Assembly (NCBI GenBank): GCA_023392075.1
Contig: JAEVZU010000029.1
Coordinates: 1 to 13,912, forward strand
Origin: Bacillota bacterium
Lineage (GTDB): Bacteria; Bacillota; Clostridia; Acetivibrionales; DSM-1351
Length of the DNA stretch: 13,912 nucleotides
Direction: 5' to 3'
In this document: one piece after another, positions 1 to 6,686 of the stretch
How the letters are laid out: each line of letters begins with the position of its first letter
How positions within the stretch are numbered: the stretch's first letter is position 1
Position numbers and translations under genes: made by a program
The notes under the pieces: model-generated
The model's input: the letters and a program-made list of their open reading frames with translations, nothing else
Told to the model about the DNA's origin: nothing
The model's database searches: none

Positions 1-737
1 TCGGTCTGGCAAGAGACGGTTTTGAAGCAGTTGATTTAATACTGCAGAATACTCCGGATATTGCAATTCTAGACATTATTATGCCACATCTTGATGGGTT
101 GGGAGTTTTGGAAAAAATAGCATCATCAAACATGGATAAGAGACCTTTATTTATCGTACTATCAGCTGTTGGACAGGACAAAATCACACAGCGGGCTCTT
201 GCACTGGGTGCTGAATACTACATTGTAAAGCCTTTTGATATGGATGTCCTGGTCAACAGAATCAGACAATTGAAAGATAGTACATATGTTCCTACTGTTT
301 CAACTTCTATGTCTTCGTCTATATCAATTCATAAAAATGAAACATTTGCTGAAAAGAAACCGGTACATATACCAAACACATCCAGAAGCCTGGAAGTAGA
401 AGTAACCAACATTATGCATGAAATAGGTGTTCCTGCCCATATCAAGGGTTATCAGTATCTAAGAGATGCAATAATGATGGTAGTTAAAGATTTGGACGTG
501 ATAAATTCTATCACAAAACTTCTCTATCCCAGCATAGCAAAAGAATATAATACAACTCCCAGCAGAGTTGAGAGAGCTATCCGTCATGCAATAGAAGTTG
601 CATGGAGCAGGGGGCAGGTTGAAGCTATTGATGCATTATTCGGTTATACTGTTAATATTGGAAAGGGTAAACCTACCAATTCAGAATTTATTGCAATGAT
701 AGCCGATAAATTGAGATTAGAATTAAAAGTTGGGTAA
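1..737 (+). CDS. spo0A: Spo0A, master sporulation response regulator (5' end outside the window)
   Basis: This is the phosphorelay-activated transcription factor that commits the cell to sporulation. The frame is open from base 3, giving 244 residues; about 32 N-terminal residues lie upstream of the window, judged against B. subtilis Spo0A from memory. The ATG at 81 is internal and not a start. The receiver shows the phospho-acceptor Asp (codon 72-74) in LDIIMPHLDG, a Ser at the conserved Ser/Thr position (VLSAVGQ) and the switch Lys in VKPFD. A Ser/Thr-rich linker follows. The C-terminal DNA-binding domain is strongly conserved: HEIGVPAHIKGYQYLRDAI, then the recognition region SRVERAIRHAIEVAWSRG, and the tail KPTNSEFIAMIADKLRLE. 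The family call is nearly certain. In many clostridia spoIVB lies just upstream, but that cannot be seen here. The gene ends just before a strong terminator, so it is transcriptionally separate from the next unit. Confidence 0.97.
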   Translation, partial: GLARDGFEAVDLILQNTPDIAILDIIMPHLDGLGVLEKIASSNMDKRPLFIVLSAVGQDKITQRALALGAEYYIVKPFDMDVLVNRIRQLKDSTYVPTVSTSMSSSISIHKNETFAEKKPVHIPNTSRSLEVEVTNIMHEIGVPAHIKGYQYLRDAIMMVVKDLDVINSITKLLYPSIAKEYNTTPSRVERAIRHAIEVAWSRGQVEAIDALFGYTVNIGKGKPTNSEFIAMIADKLRLELKVG

Positions 738-756
738 TTTAATTATTTGTTAACAA

Positions 757-815
757 AACTTCTCCGCTTATAGTAAACAAAATCTGTTTACAATATTAAT
801 CGGAGGAGTTTTTTT
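757..815 (+). terminator. branched rho-independent terminator of spo0A
   Basis: An outer stem pairs AACTTCTCCG (757-766) with CGGAGGAGTT (801-810), with one G-T wobble. It encloses a second perfect 7-bp hairpin, GTAAACA (773-779) with TGTTTAC (785-791). A T-run follows at 809-815. It begins 20 bases after the spo0A stop codon. Confidence 0.85.
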
Positions 816-896
816 ATTATTATTTAACACAAATGCCGGTAATTTATTAATTTTTTGATAACAATTTTATTTTGATATTTCTTTTTAGGACACTAT

Positions 897-905
897 TGTT
901 ATAAT
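897..905 (+). promoter_or_regulatory. candidate extended -10 promoter for the two-component/htrA unit
   Basis: TGTTATAAT is a perfect TATAAT (900-905) preceded by the TG of an extended -10. No good -35 box is visible at 16-18 bp; the nearest TTGATA (872-877) is 22 bp away, which is too far. The site is 40 bp before the response regulator start and downstream of the spo0A terminator, so it is well placed to drive that gene. Confidence 0.5.
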
Positions 906-945
906 AAAATTAATTACTTTATAAATAAAATATAAAGGAGCTTTT

Positions 946-1632
946 ATGAATAACAAAAGTAAAGTACTAATTGTTGATGATGACAGAAATATTTGTGAAT
1001 TAATAGGATTGTACCTTCAAAAGGAAGGTTACGAAGTTCTATACGCATATAATGGCATAAATGCTGTGGACGCTTTTAAAACGCATACGCCCAGCCTGGT
1101 GGTACTGGATATAATGCTGCCGGGAATTGATGGCTGGCAGGTGTGCAGAGAGATCCGAAAAGTCAGTTCCATCCCCATTATCATGCTTACGGCAAAGGGA
1201 GAGACCTTTGACAAGGTGCTTGGACTGGAACTGGGTGCAGATGACTACATGGTTAAGCCTTTTGAACCGAAGGAACTCGTTGCCAGGATAAAAGCCGTAT
1301 TGAGAAGATATGAACATAAGGATGTGGATACACAGGAGGTGGTGTTTCCCAACCTGATCGTCAATAAAAGCAATTATACCATCAGATTAAAGGGCAATCT
1401 TATTGAATTGCCTCCAAAGGAACTGGAACTTCTGTTTTTTCTGGCTTCAAACCCCAACAAGGTATTTACCCGGGAGCAGCTGTTGGAGCATGTATGGGGC
1501 TTTGATTTCTATGGTGACTCCAGAACAGTGGATGTTCATGTGAAAAGAGTAAGGGAGAAGATAGACCTCGAAGGACAGCCCTGGCAGCTAAAAACAGTAT
1601 GGGGTGTCGGTTACAAGTTTGAGGTGAAATAA
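946..1632 (+). CDS. OmpR/PhoB-family response regulator
   Basis: A 228-residue DNA-binding response regulator of typical length for the family. The N-terminal receiver (about residues 5-118) has the acidic pocket D11-D13, phospho-acceptor D55 in VVLDIMLPG, T82 and K104 in VKPFEP. The C-terminal winged helix (about 130-226) carries the family signatures, including PPKELELLFFL, the recognition-helix and wing region DSRTVDVHVKRVREKI, and the terminal VWGVGYKF. The start is supported by AAAGGAG at 934-940, five bases before the ATG. The cognate kinase begins three bases after the stop. Together with the downstream HtrA-like protease this resembles the CssR/CssS secretion-stress system of B. subtilis. 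The targets cannot be read from the sequence, and naming it cssR would be a guess. Confidence 0.95.
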   Translation: MNNKSKVLIVDDDRNICELIGLYLQKEGYEVLYAYNGINAVDAFKTHTPSLVVLDIMLPGIDGWQVCREIRKVSSIPIIMLTAKGETFDKVLGLELGADDYMVKPFEPKELVARIKAVLRRYEHKDVDTQEVVFPNLIVNKSNYTIRLKGNLIELPPKELELLFFLASNPNKVFTREQLLEHVWGFDFYGDSRTVDVHVKRVREKIDLEGQPWQLKTVWGVGYKFEVK

Positions 1633-1635
1633 TTA

Positions 1636-3159
1636 ATGACAAAATTCAAATTTAAAAGGACTATTTTTAAAAAACTTGTAAGTATTTTTGTTAGTCTGCT
1701 TATTTTGAGCTATATTGTTACAGGCGGGTTTTTGTATTACTTCCTGAATAATTATTCAACAAATGAAAAGGTAGGTACACTCGAGCAGGCAGCTGCAGAT
1801 ATAAAGAATAATTTTGTATTTTATTTAAAAAACATGGATTCACTGGTAGTTCAACAGTATTTCAAAAATTCCCTGGCACAGACCAGTGAATATAGTCAGT
1901 CCATTATATGGGTTGTAGACGCGAAAGGCCAGGTGGCATTCTGTACACCGGATTGGGCCAGGGCCGCTCTGGATAAATATGTAAATGAATACACTTACCC
2001 TCAGCTGCCTGAACCTAAGATGTATGAAGATGTTATGAATAACGGCGGTACTACCATTCAAAAAATCGGTAATTTTTTCGGATTGTTCAGCGCAGACGAA
2101 TATAAACAGTATGGGGACTCCTGGCTGACAATTCAAGTGCCGTTTCAGGTTATGCCCAGCAACGGCAAGCAGCAAACCTTGGCAGCCATATATCTTCATA
2201 CGCCGATGCCTGAGATACAGAAGCTGAGAACCCAGGTATTCCAGTTGTTTATGTGGTCTGGCGGAGTTGCAATTTTTCTGGCCATAGTTCTGGTTTATGT
2301 TTTCTCGCTGAGGTTCACAAAACCGTTGAAACAGATTAACAATGCCGCAAAAATCATAGCGGCAGGAGAATTCAGAAACAGGCTTACGGTAAAAAACGAT
2401 GATGAAATTGGTCAGCTGGCTGCCAGCTTTAACCAGATGATCGATGATCTGCAGAAATTGGAGGAAATGCGGCGTGGTTTTATCGCCAATGTATCTCATG
2501 AACTCAGAACACCAATGACATCGATACGCGGCTTTATCGAAGGAATTCTTGACGGTACTATCCCGGAAGATAAACATGCAAATTATCTGATTATTGTCAG
2601 GGATGAAATAAATCGTCTGAACAGGCTTGTAAATGATCTTCTGGATCTGGCCAAAATGGAGGCGGGAGAATTAAAGCTAAATTTAAAGCCCTTTGATATA
2701 AATGAACTGATAAGATTATGTGTAATAAAAAATGAAACATTGATAACTTCTAAAAACCTGGAGATTGAAGCAAATTTCGATTCTGAAAATTTGATAGTTA
2801 CCGGAGACAGGGATTCCATCGAAAGAGTAATAATTAATCTTTTGCATAATGCGGTTAAATTTTCAAACGAAAATGGGAGAATTATTTTAGAAACTGTAAA
2901 GAATAAGGATAAGGTTTTAGTTTCAGTTAAGGATAGTGGTATCGGAATTGATCAGAATGAACAAAAACGTGTTTTTGACAGATTTTATAAATCCGACAAA
3001 TCAAGGGGAAAGGATAAAACCGGTACCGGCCTGGGGCTTGCAATAGTTAAAAATATAATAAACGAGCACAAGCAGGAAATATGGGTCGAAAGCGAAGTAG
3101 GAGCCGGAACTAAATTTACATTTACACTGGACTACTTTAAAAATAGTGTGGAAGATTAA
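1636..3159 (+). CDS. membrane sensor histidine kinase
   Basis: A 507-residue orthodox sensor kinase and almost certainly the partner of the preceding regulator, from which it is separated by three bases; its ribosome-binding site (GAGGTG, 1621-1626) lies inside the regulator gene. Order of parts: transmembrane helix 1 (about 14-37); an extracytoplasmic domain of about 165 residues containing WVVDAKGQVAF, which reads like a PAS/Cache-type sensor fold (inference); transmembrane helix 2 (about 205-225); HAMP (about 226-278); a HisKA dimerisation domain with phospho-acceptor H288 in ANVSHELRTP; and a HATPase_c domain with N-box HNAVKFS (N405), G1 DSGIGID, F-box FDRFYK and G2 GTGLGLAI. All catalytic motifs are intact. 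The signal is unknown; the neighbouring HtrA protease makes envelope or misfolded-secreted-protein stress the leading hypothesis. Confidence 0.95.
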   Translation: MTKFKFKRTIFKKLVSIFVSLLILSYIVTGGFLYYFLNNYSTNEKVGTLEQAAADIKNNFVFYLKNMDSLVVQQYFKNSLAQTSEYSQSIIWVVDAKGQVAFCTPDWARAALDKYVNEYTYPQLPEPKMYEDVMNNGGTTIQKIGNFFGLFSADEYKQYGDSWLTIQVPFQVMPSNGKQQTLAAIYLHTPMPEIQKLRTQVFQLFMWSGGVAIFLAIVLVYVFSLRFTKPLKQINNAAKIIAAGEFRNRLTVKNDDEIGQLAASFNQMIDDLQKLEEMRRGFIANVSHELRTPMTSIRGFIEGILDGTIPEDKHANYLIIVRDEINRLNRLVNDLLDLAKMEAGELKLNLKPFDINELIRLCVIKNETLITSKNLEIEANFDSENLIVTGDRDSIERVIINLLHNAVKFSNENGRIILETVKNKDKVLVSVKDSGIGIDQNEQKRVFDRFYKSDKSRGKDKTGTGLGLAIVKNIINEHKQEIWVESEVGAGTKFTFTLDYFKNSVED

Positions 3160-3231
3160 CACTTTGTTCATAGTTTTTTAAAATTGCATGATTAAAATAT
3201 TAAATATATTGATGAGAAAGGGGAATTTTCA

Positions 3232-4911
3232 ATGAATGATGACAAAATTGAAAAAAATGATGTAACAGAAGAGCTTAACAACCGGCTGAATAATATAGAG
3301 CAGACAGAGGAAAGTGTTCAGCATGAAAATACATCTGAAATATATAACCATGAAACCACCAATTATGACAATGCCTCAGCAGGCGGTAACTCATTGGAAA
3401 ACAGTTCAACAGAAAGTGTTCCGGCTGAAAATGATTCCGGGGATACTAGAGATAATTTAAATGGCAAAGCTTCGAATGTCATAAATGCAGATACTGAGCA
3501 TTCCGATACCATGGAAACAAAGGGGGCGGAAAATGCCGATTCTCAGGCAAATCCGAATAACGAACACCACAATTTTGAAGCTTTGCCCGATCAGGGTGTT
3601 CAAAACAGAATTAATGAGACTCAAAAAATATGGCAGATGAACAATCCGCAAGGATTTTCAAATACTCAGAATTTTAACGCACCGAATTATAATGCACCAA
3701 ATTATAACAACTACTATAAGGAAAATTATAAGAAGTCTCAAAAAAAATCCGATGCGTGGAAATACATTCTGGTATCCGTTGTCAGCTCAATCCTCGGCGG
3801 AGCTATTCTGGCGACTATGCTTTTGGTTGTGGCACCGGCTATTCAGCCTGAACTGAAAAGCTTTTTCGGAGGAAATCCGCCGGATGGGAAACAGAATACT
3901 CAAACACCTGCCGGTGAGCTTAAAAGGGTGGAAATTGTCCAGACAGCCGAGTCTGCGGTTACAAGTGTGGCTGAAAAAGTAGGACCTTCGGTTGTGGGTA
4001 TCAGAACTACTTATCAAAACACTAATGACTTGTTCGGAGTGCAATCCGAAGGCGGTGAAGGTTCAGGTATTATTATCAGTTCGGACGGATATATATTGAC
4101 CAACCATCACGTAATAGAAAACGCAGTGAATGACAGGACACGAAAAGTTCAAGCCGGTGCTAAAATAGAAGTTTTTCTCCCCAATAAAATTGATAAGCCC
4201 TATGTTGCTGAAGTGAAGGGTTATGACTCCAAGACCGACCTCGCTGTCTTGAAAATAACCGAAAATAATCTAAATGCAATTGAGTTTGGCAATTCCGATA
4301 CGCTGAAAATCGGTGAACCGGCCATAGCGATAGGAAATCCTGGTGGACTGGAGTATATGGGCTCCGTTACACAGGGTGTCATAAGCGGTTTAAACAGAAC
4401 AGTCCAGCTTGATGGGGGCAGAAAAATAAAACTTGTACAGACCGACGCGGCTATAAATCCCGGAAACAGCGGAGGAGCCCTGGTTAATCTGAAAGGACAG
4501 CTCATCGGTGTAAACACCGTTAAGATGGTTGCTACAGGCTTTGAAGGACTTGGATTTGCTATTCCGGTTAATGATGCAAAGAGGATCTCAGATGAGCTTA
4601 TAAAGAATACCTATATATCAAAGCCTTATTTGGGAATATCGGTTGATCAGAGATACACTGAAGATGTTGCAAAAGAAAATAAAATGCCAATGGGAGTATA
4701 TGTAGCTGACGTCGAAATTCTCGGTGCTGCTGAAAAAGCAGGGATACAGGCCGGCGATGTCATTACAAAATTCAGCGGCAAATCTGTAAAATCCTATGCT
4801 GAGCTGGAAGACGAAAAGAATAAACATAAACCCGGCGATACCGTACAGGTAGAAATATACAGGGACGGAAAGACTAAAACCGTCCAGGTCAAACTGGGTG
4901 AAACAAAATAA
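3232..4911 (+). CDS. htrA: HtrA/DegP-like membrane-anchored serine protease with PDZ domain
   Basis: A quality-control protease that degrades damaged exported proteins at the outer face of the membrane. Of its 559 residues, about 1-175 are an acidic, Asn/Gln/Glu-rich low-complexity cytoplasmic segment ending in a small NAPNYNAPNYN repeat. One transmembrane helix follows (about 177-202), with basic residues just before it, predicting N-in/C-out topology. The trypsin-like domain (about 240-460) has the complete triad: H293 in TNHHVIE, D336 in KTDLAVLKI and S413 in NPGNSGGALVN. A single PDZ domain (about 465-555) contains YLGISV, AGIQAGDVI and DTVQVEIYRDGK. The start is supported by AAAGGGGA at 3217-3224, seven bases upstream. 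Only 72 AT-rich bases without a terminator separate it from the kinase, so co-transcription is plausible. The long N-terminal extension is its unusual feature. Confidence 0.95.
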   Translation: MNDDKIEKNDVTEELNNRLNNIEQTEESVQHENTSEIYNHETTNYDNASAGGNSLENSSTESVPAENDSGDTRDNLNGKASNVINADTEHSDTMETKGAENADSQANPNNEHHNFEALPDQGVQNRINETQKIWQMNNPQGFSNTQNFNAPNYNAPNYNNYYKENYKKSQKKSDAWKYILVSVVSSILGGAILATMLLVVAPAIQPELKSFFGGNPPDGKQNTQTPAGELKRVEIVQTAESAVTSVAEKVGPSVVGIRTTYQNTNDLFGVQSEGGEGSGIIISSDGYILTNHHVIENAVNDRTRKVQAGAKIEVFLPNKIDKPYVAEVKGYDSKTDLAVLKITENNLNAIEFGNSDTLKIGEPAIAIGNPGGLEYMGSVTQGVISGLNRTVQLDGGRKIKLVQTDAAINPGNSGGALVNLKGQLIGVNTVKMVATGFEGLGFAIPVNDAKRISDELIKNTYISKPYLGISVDQRYTEDVAKENKMPMGVYVADVEILGAAEKAGIQAGDVITKFSGKSVKSYAELEDEKNKHKPGDTVQVEIYRDGKTKTVQVKLGETK

Positions 4912-4942
4912 AAACTGCTGTAATAATTTGCAACATAGAAAG

Positions 4943-4988
4943 GAGCCGTATACAAAACCAATTTAGTTTTGTATACGGCTCATTTTTT
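4943..4988 (+). terminator. strong rho-independent terminator of htrA
   Basis: A perfect 16-bp stem pairs GAGCCGTATACAAAAC (4943-4958) with GTTTTGTATACGGCTC (4966-4981) around a 7-nt loop. It is followed by A and six Ts (4983-4988), and lies about 30 bases after the htrA stop codon. Confidence 0.93.
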
Positions 4989-5024
4989 GAGGCTAAGGAT
5001 ATTATCATGTTAATCAGTGAAGTG

Positions 5025-5067
5025 TACCCTCTATTGACAACGTATTGTACATTGTCAATAGAGGGTA
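5025..5067. repeat. perfect 16-bp inverted repeat without T-tract
   Basis: TACCCTCTATTGACAA (5025-5040) is the exact reverse complement of TTGTCAATAGAGGGTA (5052-5067), with an 11-nt spacer CGTATTGTACA. The stem can be lengthened by AAG/CTT with a small bulge. Neither strand has a T-run after the stem, so it is not a conventional terminator. It lies 36 bp after the htrA terminator and 130 bp before the HD-GYP start. It could be a dimeric repressor operator, a structured 5' leader or small RNA hairpin, or a remnant of a small palindromic element. A 24-codon reading frame (5007-5078) with AAGGA at 4995-4999 runs through it, but nothing else supports it as a gene. Confidence 0.6.
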
Positions 5068-5185
5068 TCTTAAAATAACCTAAATAAATAATAAATTACA
5101 TAAAAAATGCTATTTATATTGCTAATATCAGTAAAAAACTTTAAAATTAATAATAGTAATATATACTGCACTTATACTAACCTGA

Positions 5186-5193
5186 TGGAGGGA
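5186..5193 (+). promoter_or_regulatory. ribosome-binding site that fixes the HD-GYP start
   Basis: TGGAGGGA lies just before the ATG at 5197, with five bases between GGAGG and the start codon. The in-frame upstream ATG at 5107 has no such site, and the ATG at 5185 lies against this Shine-Dalgarno sequence, so 5197 is the best start. Confidence 0.75.
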
Positions 5194-5196
5194 TAC

Positions 5197-6672
5197 ATGA
5201 ACTTTTTTAAGTATTATTCCCATATTGCCAAATATATGGTAGGAATAATCGCTATACCCTTGTTTCTGTATGGTATAACTGAAGGAGTCAAAAATATACT
5301 ATATTTTAGCTTTTTTTTGGGAGTCATTATTCTACTGTTGGATTTGATTGATTTTGGTATATTGACCATAAGAAGAAATAATAAGGCAAAAAAGGTTATA
5401 AGTAAGTATACGGGTTTATATAATATACATAGACGGTTTTCATACCCGGTAAGTGAAAGAAATGCTCTGAAAACCTTCAAATTGCTGGTTGAAAAACAAA
5501 ACGAACTTGAAGTTCTCAGAGTTACCTCTGAAAAATTCAATTCGACAATTGATATGGGCAATATAGTAGAATATCTTTTTGATGTTTTCAGAAAATTTAC
5601 CGGTTGTGACAGATGTCTTATATGTATAAAGGATGTGGATTCGTCAGAAATTTTTTGCAAGTACGAACTGGGATGTGTTTTTAATGATGTAGGAAAAGCA
5701 TTTACACCCGATTCTGTTGTAACAAAATGTTTTAATACAAATTCCATCGTGGTTAATTCAAATATTTTAATTAAAAAAAGGGGAATAAGTGGAGATAAGC
5801 TGGCTATCCCTCTGAGCATATCAAATGAGCAGCTGGGTGTAATCTTTATCGAAACTACTGTAAGAAATTCATTTAAAAAGGTTAATCTGTCATTTTTAAT
5901 GAGTATTGCAAATTATGCAGCTGTCGCGATAAACAAATCCCAGCTGTTTAATGATGTTTATGCTCAAAAGCAGGAGATTGAAGCACTATATGAAGAAACG
6001 GCAGCTGTTAACGATGATCTGAATGACAACATAAATAATCTAAACATTACAAAAGAAGAACTTCGATTAAAGAATGAAGAGTTGCTGAAGTACTCGGAAA
6101 GTTTAAATACCGGATATATTCAGACCGTAATGTCATTGGTGAACGCCATTGAAGCCAAGGATTCATATACCAGCGGCCATTGTCAAAGAGTTATGGAAAT
6201 CTCCTGTGAAATAGCTGCACATATGAATCTTGATGAGGATGTCATTCAGGATTTACGATATGCAGCAATTCTTCACGATATAGGTAAAATCGGCATTTCT
6301 GCATCAATCTTAAACAAAACCGACAAGCTTACAGATCAGGAATATGAAGAAATCAAAAAACATCCTCAGATTTCCTATAACATACTAAAGAATGTTGAGT
6401 TTTTAGGCAGAGGTTTAAGAGCTATCCTTGAGCATCATGAGAAATATAACGGCGGCGGCTATCCCAATAAATTAAAGGGTGAGGAAATAAGCTTATTGGG
6501 CAGAATATTATGTATAGCGGATGCTTTTGATGCCATGACCAGTGACAGAACTTACCGGAAAGGCATGTCCATGGAAGTAGCTATTAACGAGATAGAACGG
6601 TGTAAAGGGATACAGTTTGATCCTGAAATTTCGGATGTATTCATTAAAATGATAAGAGAATTAGTTTATTGA
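5197..6672 (+). CDS. membrane GAF/HD-GYP domain c-di-GMP phosphodiesterase
   Basis: Predicted to hydrolyse cyclic di-GMP. Numbered from the ATG at 5197 (491 residues): two hydrophobic helices (about 11-30 and 34-56), a GAF-type sensor domain (about 108-250), a charged coiled coil (about 253-305) and a C-terminal HD-GYP domain (about 308-487). The catalytic signatures are all present: AKDSYTSGHCQRV, the metal-binding pair H360-D361 in ILHDIGKIGI, KHPQISYNIL, HHEKYNGGGYP (H413, H414; GYP at 421-423) and DAFDAMTSDRTYR. The stop is 14 bases before the GTG of glgA, so the two are probably one transcript. The GAF region resembles that of the diguanylate cyclase at 11043-12737, suggesting the two proteins form an opposing pair. 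The HD-GYP assignment is secure; the GAF ligand is unknown. Confidence 0.93.
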   Translation: MNFFKYYSHIAKYMVGIIAIPLFLYGITEGVKNILYFSFFLGVIILLLDLIDFGILTIRRNNKAKKVISKYTGLYNIHRRFSYPVSERNALKTFKLLVEKQNELEVLRVTSEKFNSTIDMGNIVEYLFDVFRKFTGCDRCLICIKDVDSSEIFCKYELGCVFNDVGKAFTPDSVVTKCFNTNSIVVNSNILIKKRGISGDKLAIPLSISNEQLGVIFIETTVRNSFKKVNLSFLMSIANYAAVAINKSQLFNDVYAQKQEIEALYEETAAVNDDLNDNINNLNITKEELRLKNEELLKYSESLNTGYIQTVMSLVNAIEAKDSYTSGHCQRVMEISCEIAAHMNLDEDVIQDLRYAAILHDIGKIGISASILNKTDKLTDQEYEEIKKHPQISYNILKNVEFLGRGLRAILEHHEKYNGGGYPNKLKGEEISLLGRILCIADAFDAMTSDRTYRKGMSMEVAINEIERCKGIQFDPEISDVFIKMIRELVY

Positions 6673-6675
6673 ACC

Positions 6676-6682
6676 TGGAGGT
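6676..6682 (+). promoter_or_regulatory. ribosome-binding site favouring the GTG start of glgA
   Basis: TGGAGGT precedes GTG at 6687 with five bases between GGAGG and the start. The alternative upstream TTG at 6669 would overlap the HD-GYP stop by four bases and would place this site inside the coding region. Confidence 0.65.
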
Positions 6683-6686
6683 AATA

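Noticed and set aside
81..737. Spo0A as a complete 218-residue protein starting at the ATG at 81
   Set aside because: The frame is open from base 3 and encodes conserved receiver sequence including the phospho-acceptor Asp at 72-74, so the ATG is internal and the gene begins outside the window.
1840..2577. 245-codon minus-strand frame inside the kinase gene
   Set aside because: It is a shadow of the kinase coding sequence, with no ribosome-binding site and no recognisable domain.
5007..5078. 24-codon frame across the inverted repeat as a gene
   Set aside because: AAGGA lies at a good distance, but the peptide is not recognised and the sequence is constrained by the inverted repeat; kept only as a note.
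5107..5196. Upstream ATG start for the HD-GYP protein
   Set aside because: No ribosome-binding site precedes 5107, while TGGAGGGA sits directly before the in-frame ATG at 5197; the extra 30 residues do not look like a conserved part.
4989..5196. c-di-GMP riboswitch (GEMM) upstream of the HD-GYP gene
   Set aside because: No conserved GEMM core sequence is visible here or before the GGDEF gene.
5541..5549. Spo0A-box-like TTCGACAAT
   Set aside because: It matches eight of nine bases but lies deep inside the HD-GYP coding region, so it is probably chance.
5214..5819. 201-codon minus-strand frame inside the HD-GYP gene
   Set aside because: It lies entirely opposite a well-supported gene and has no recognisable motif.
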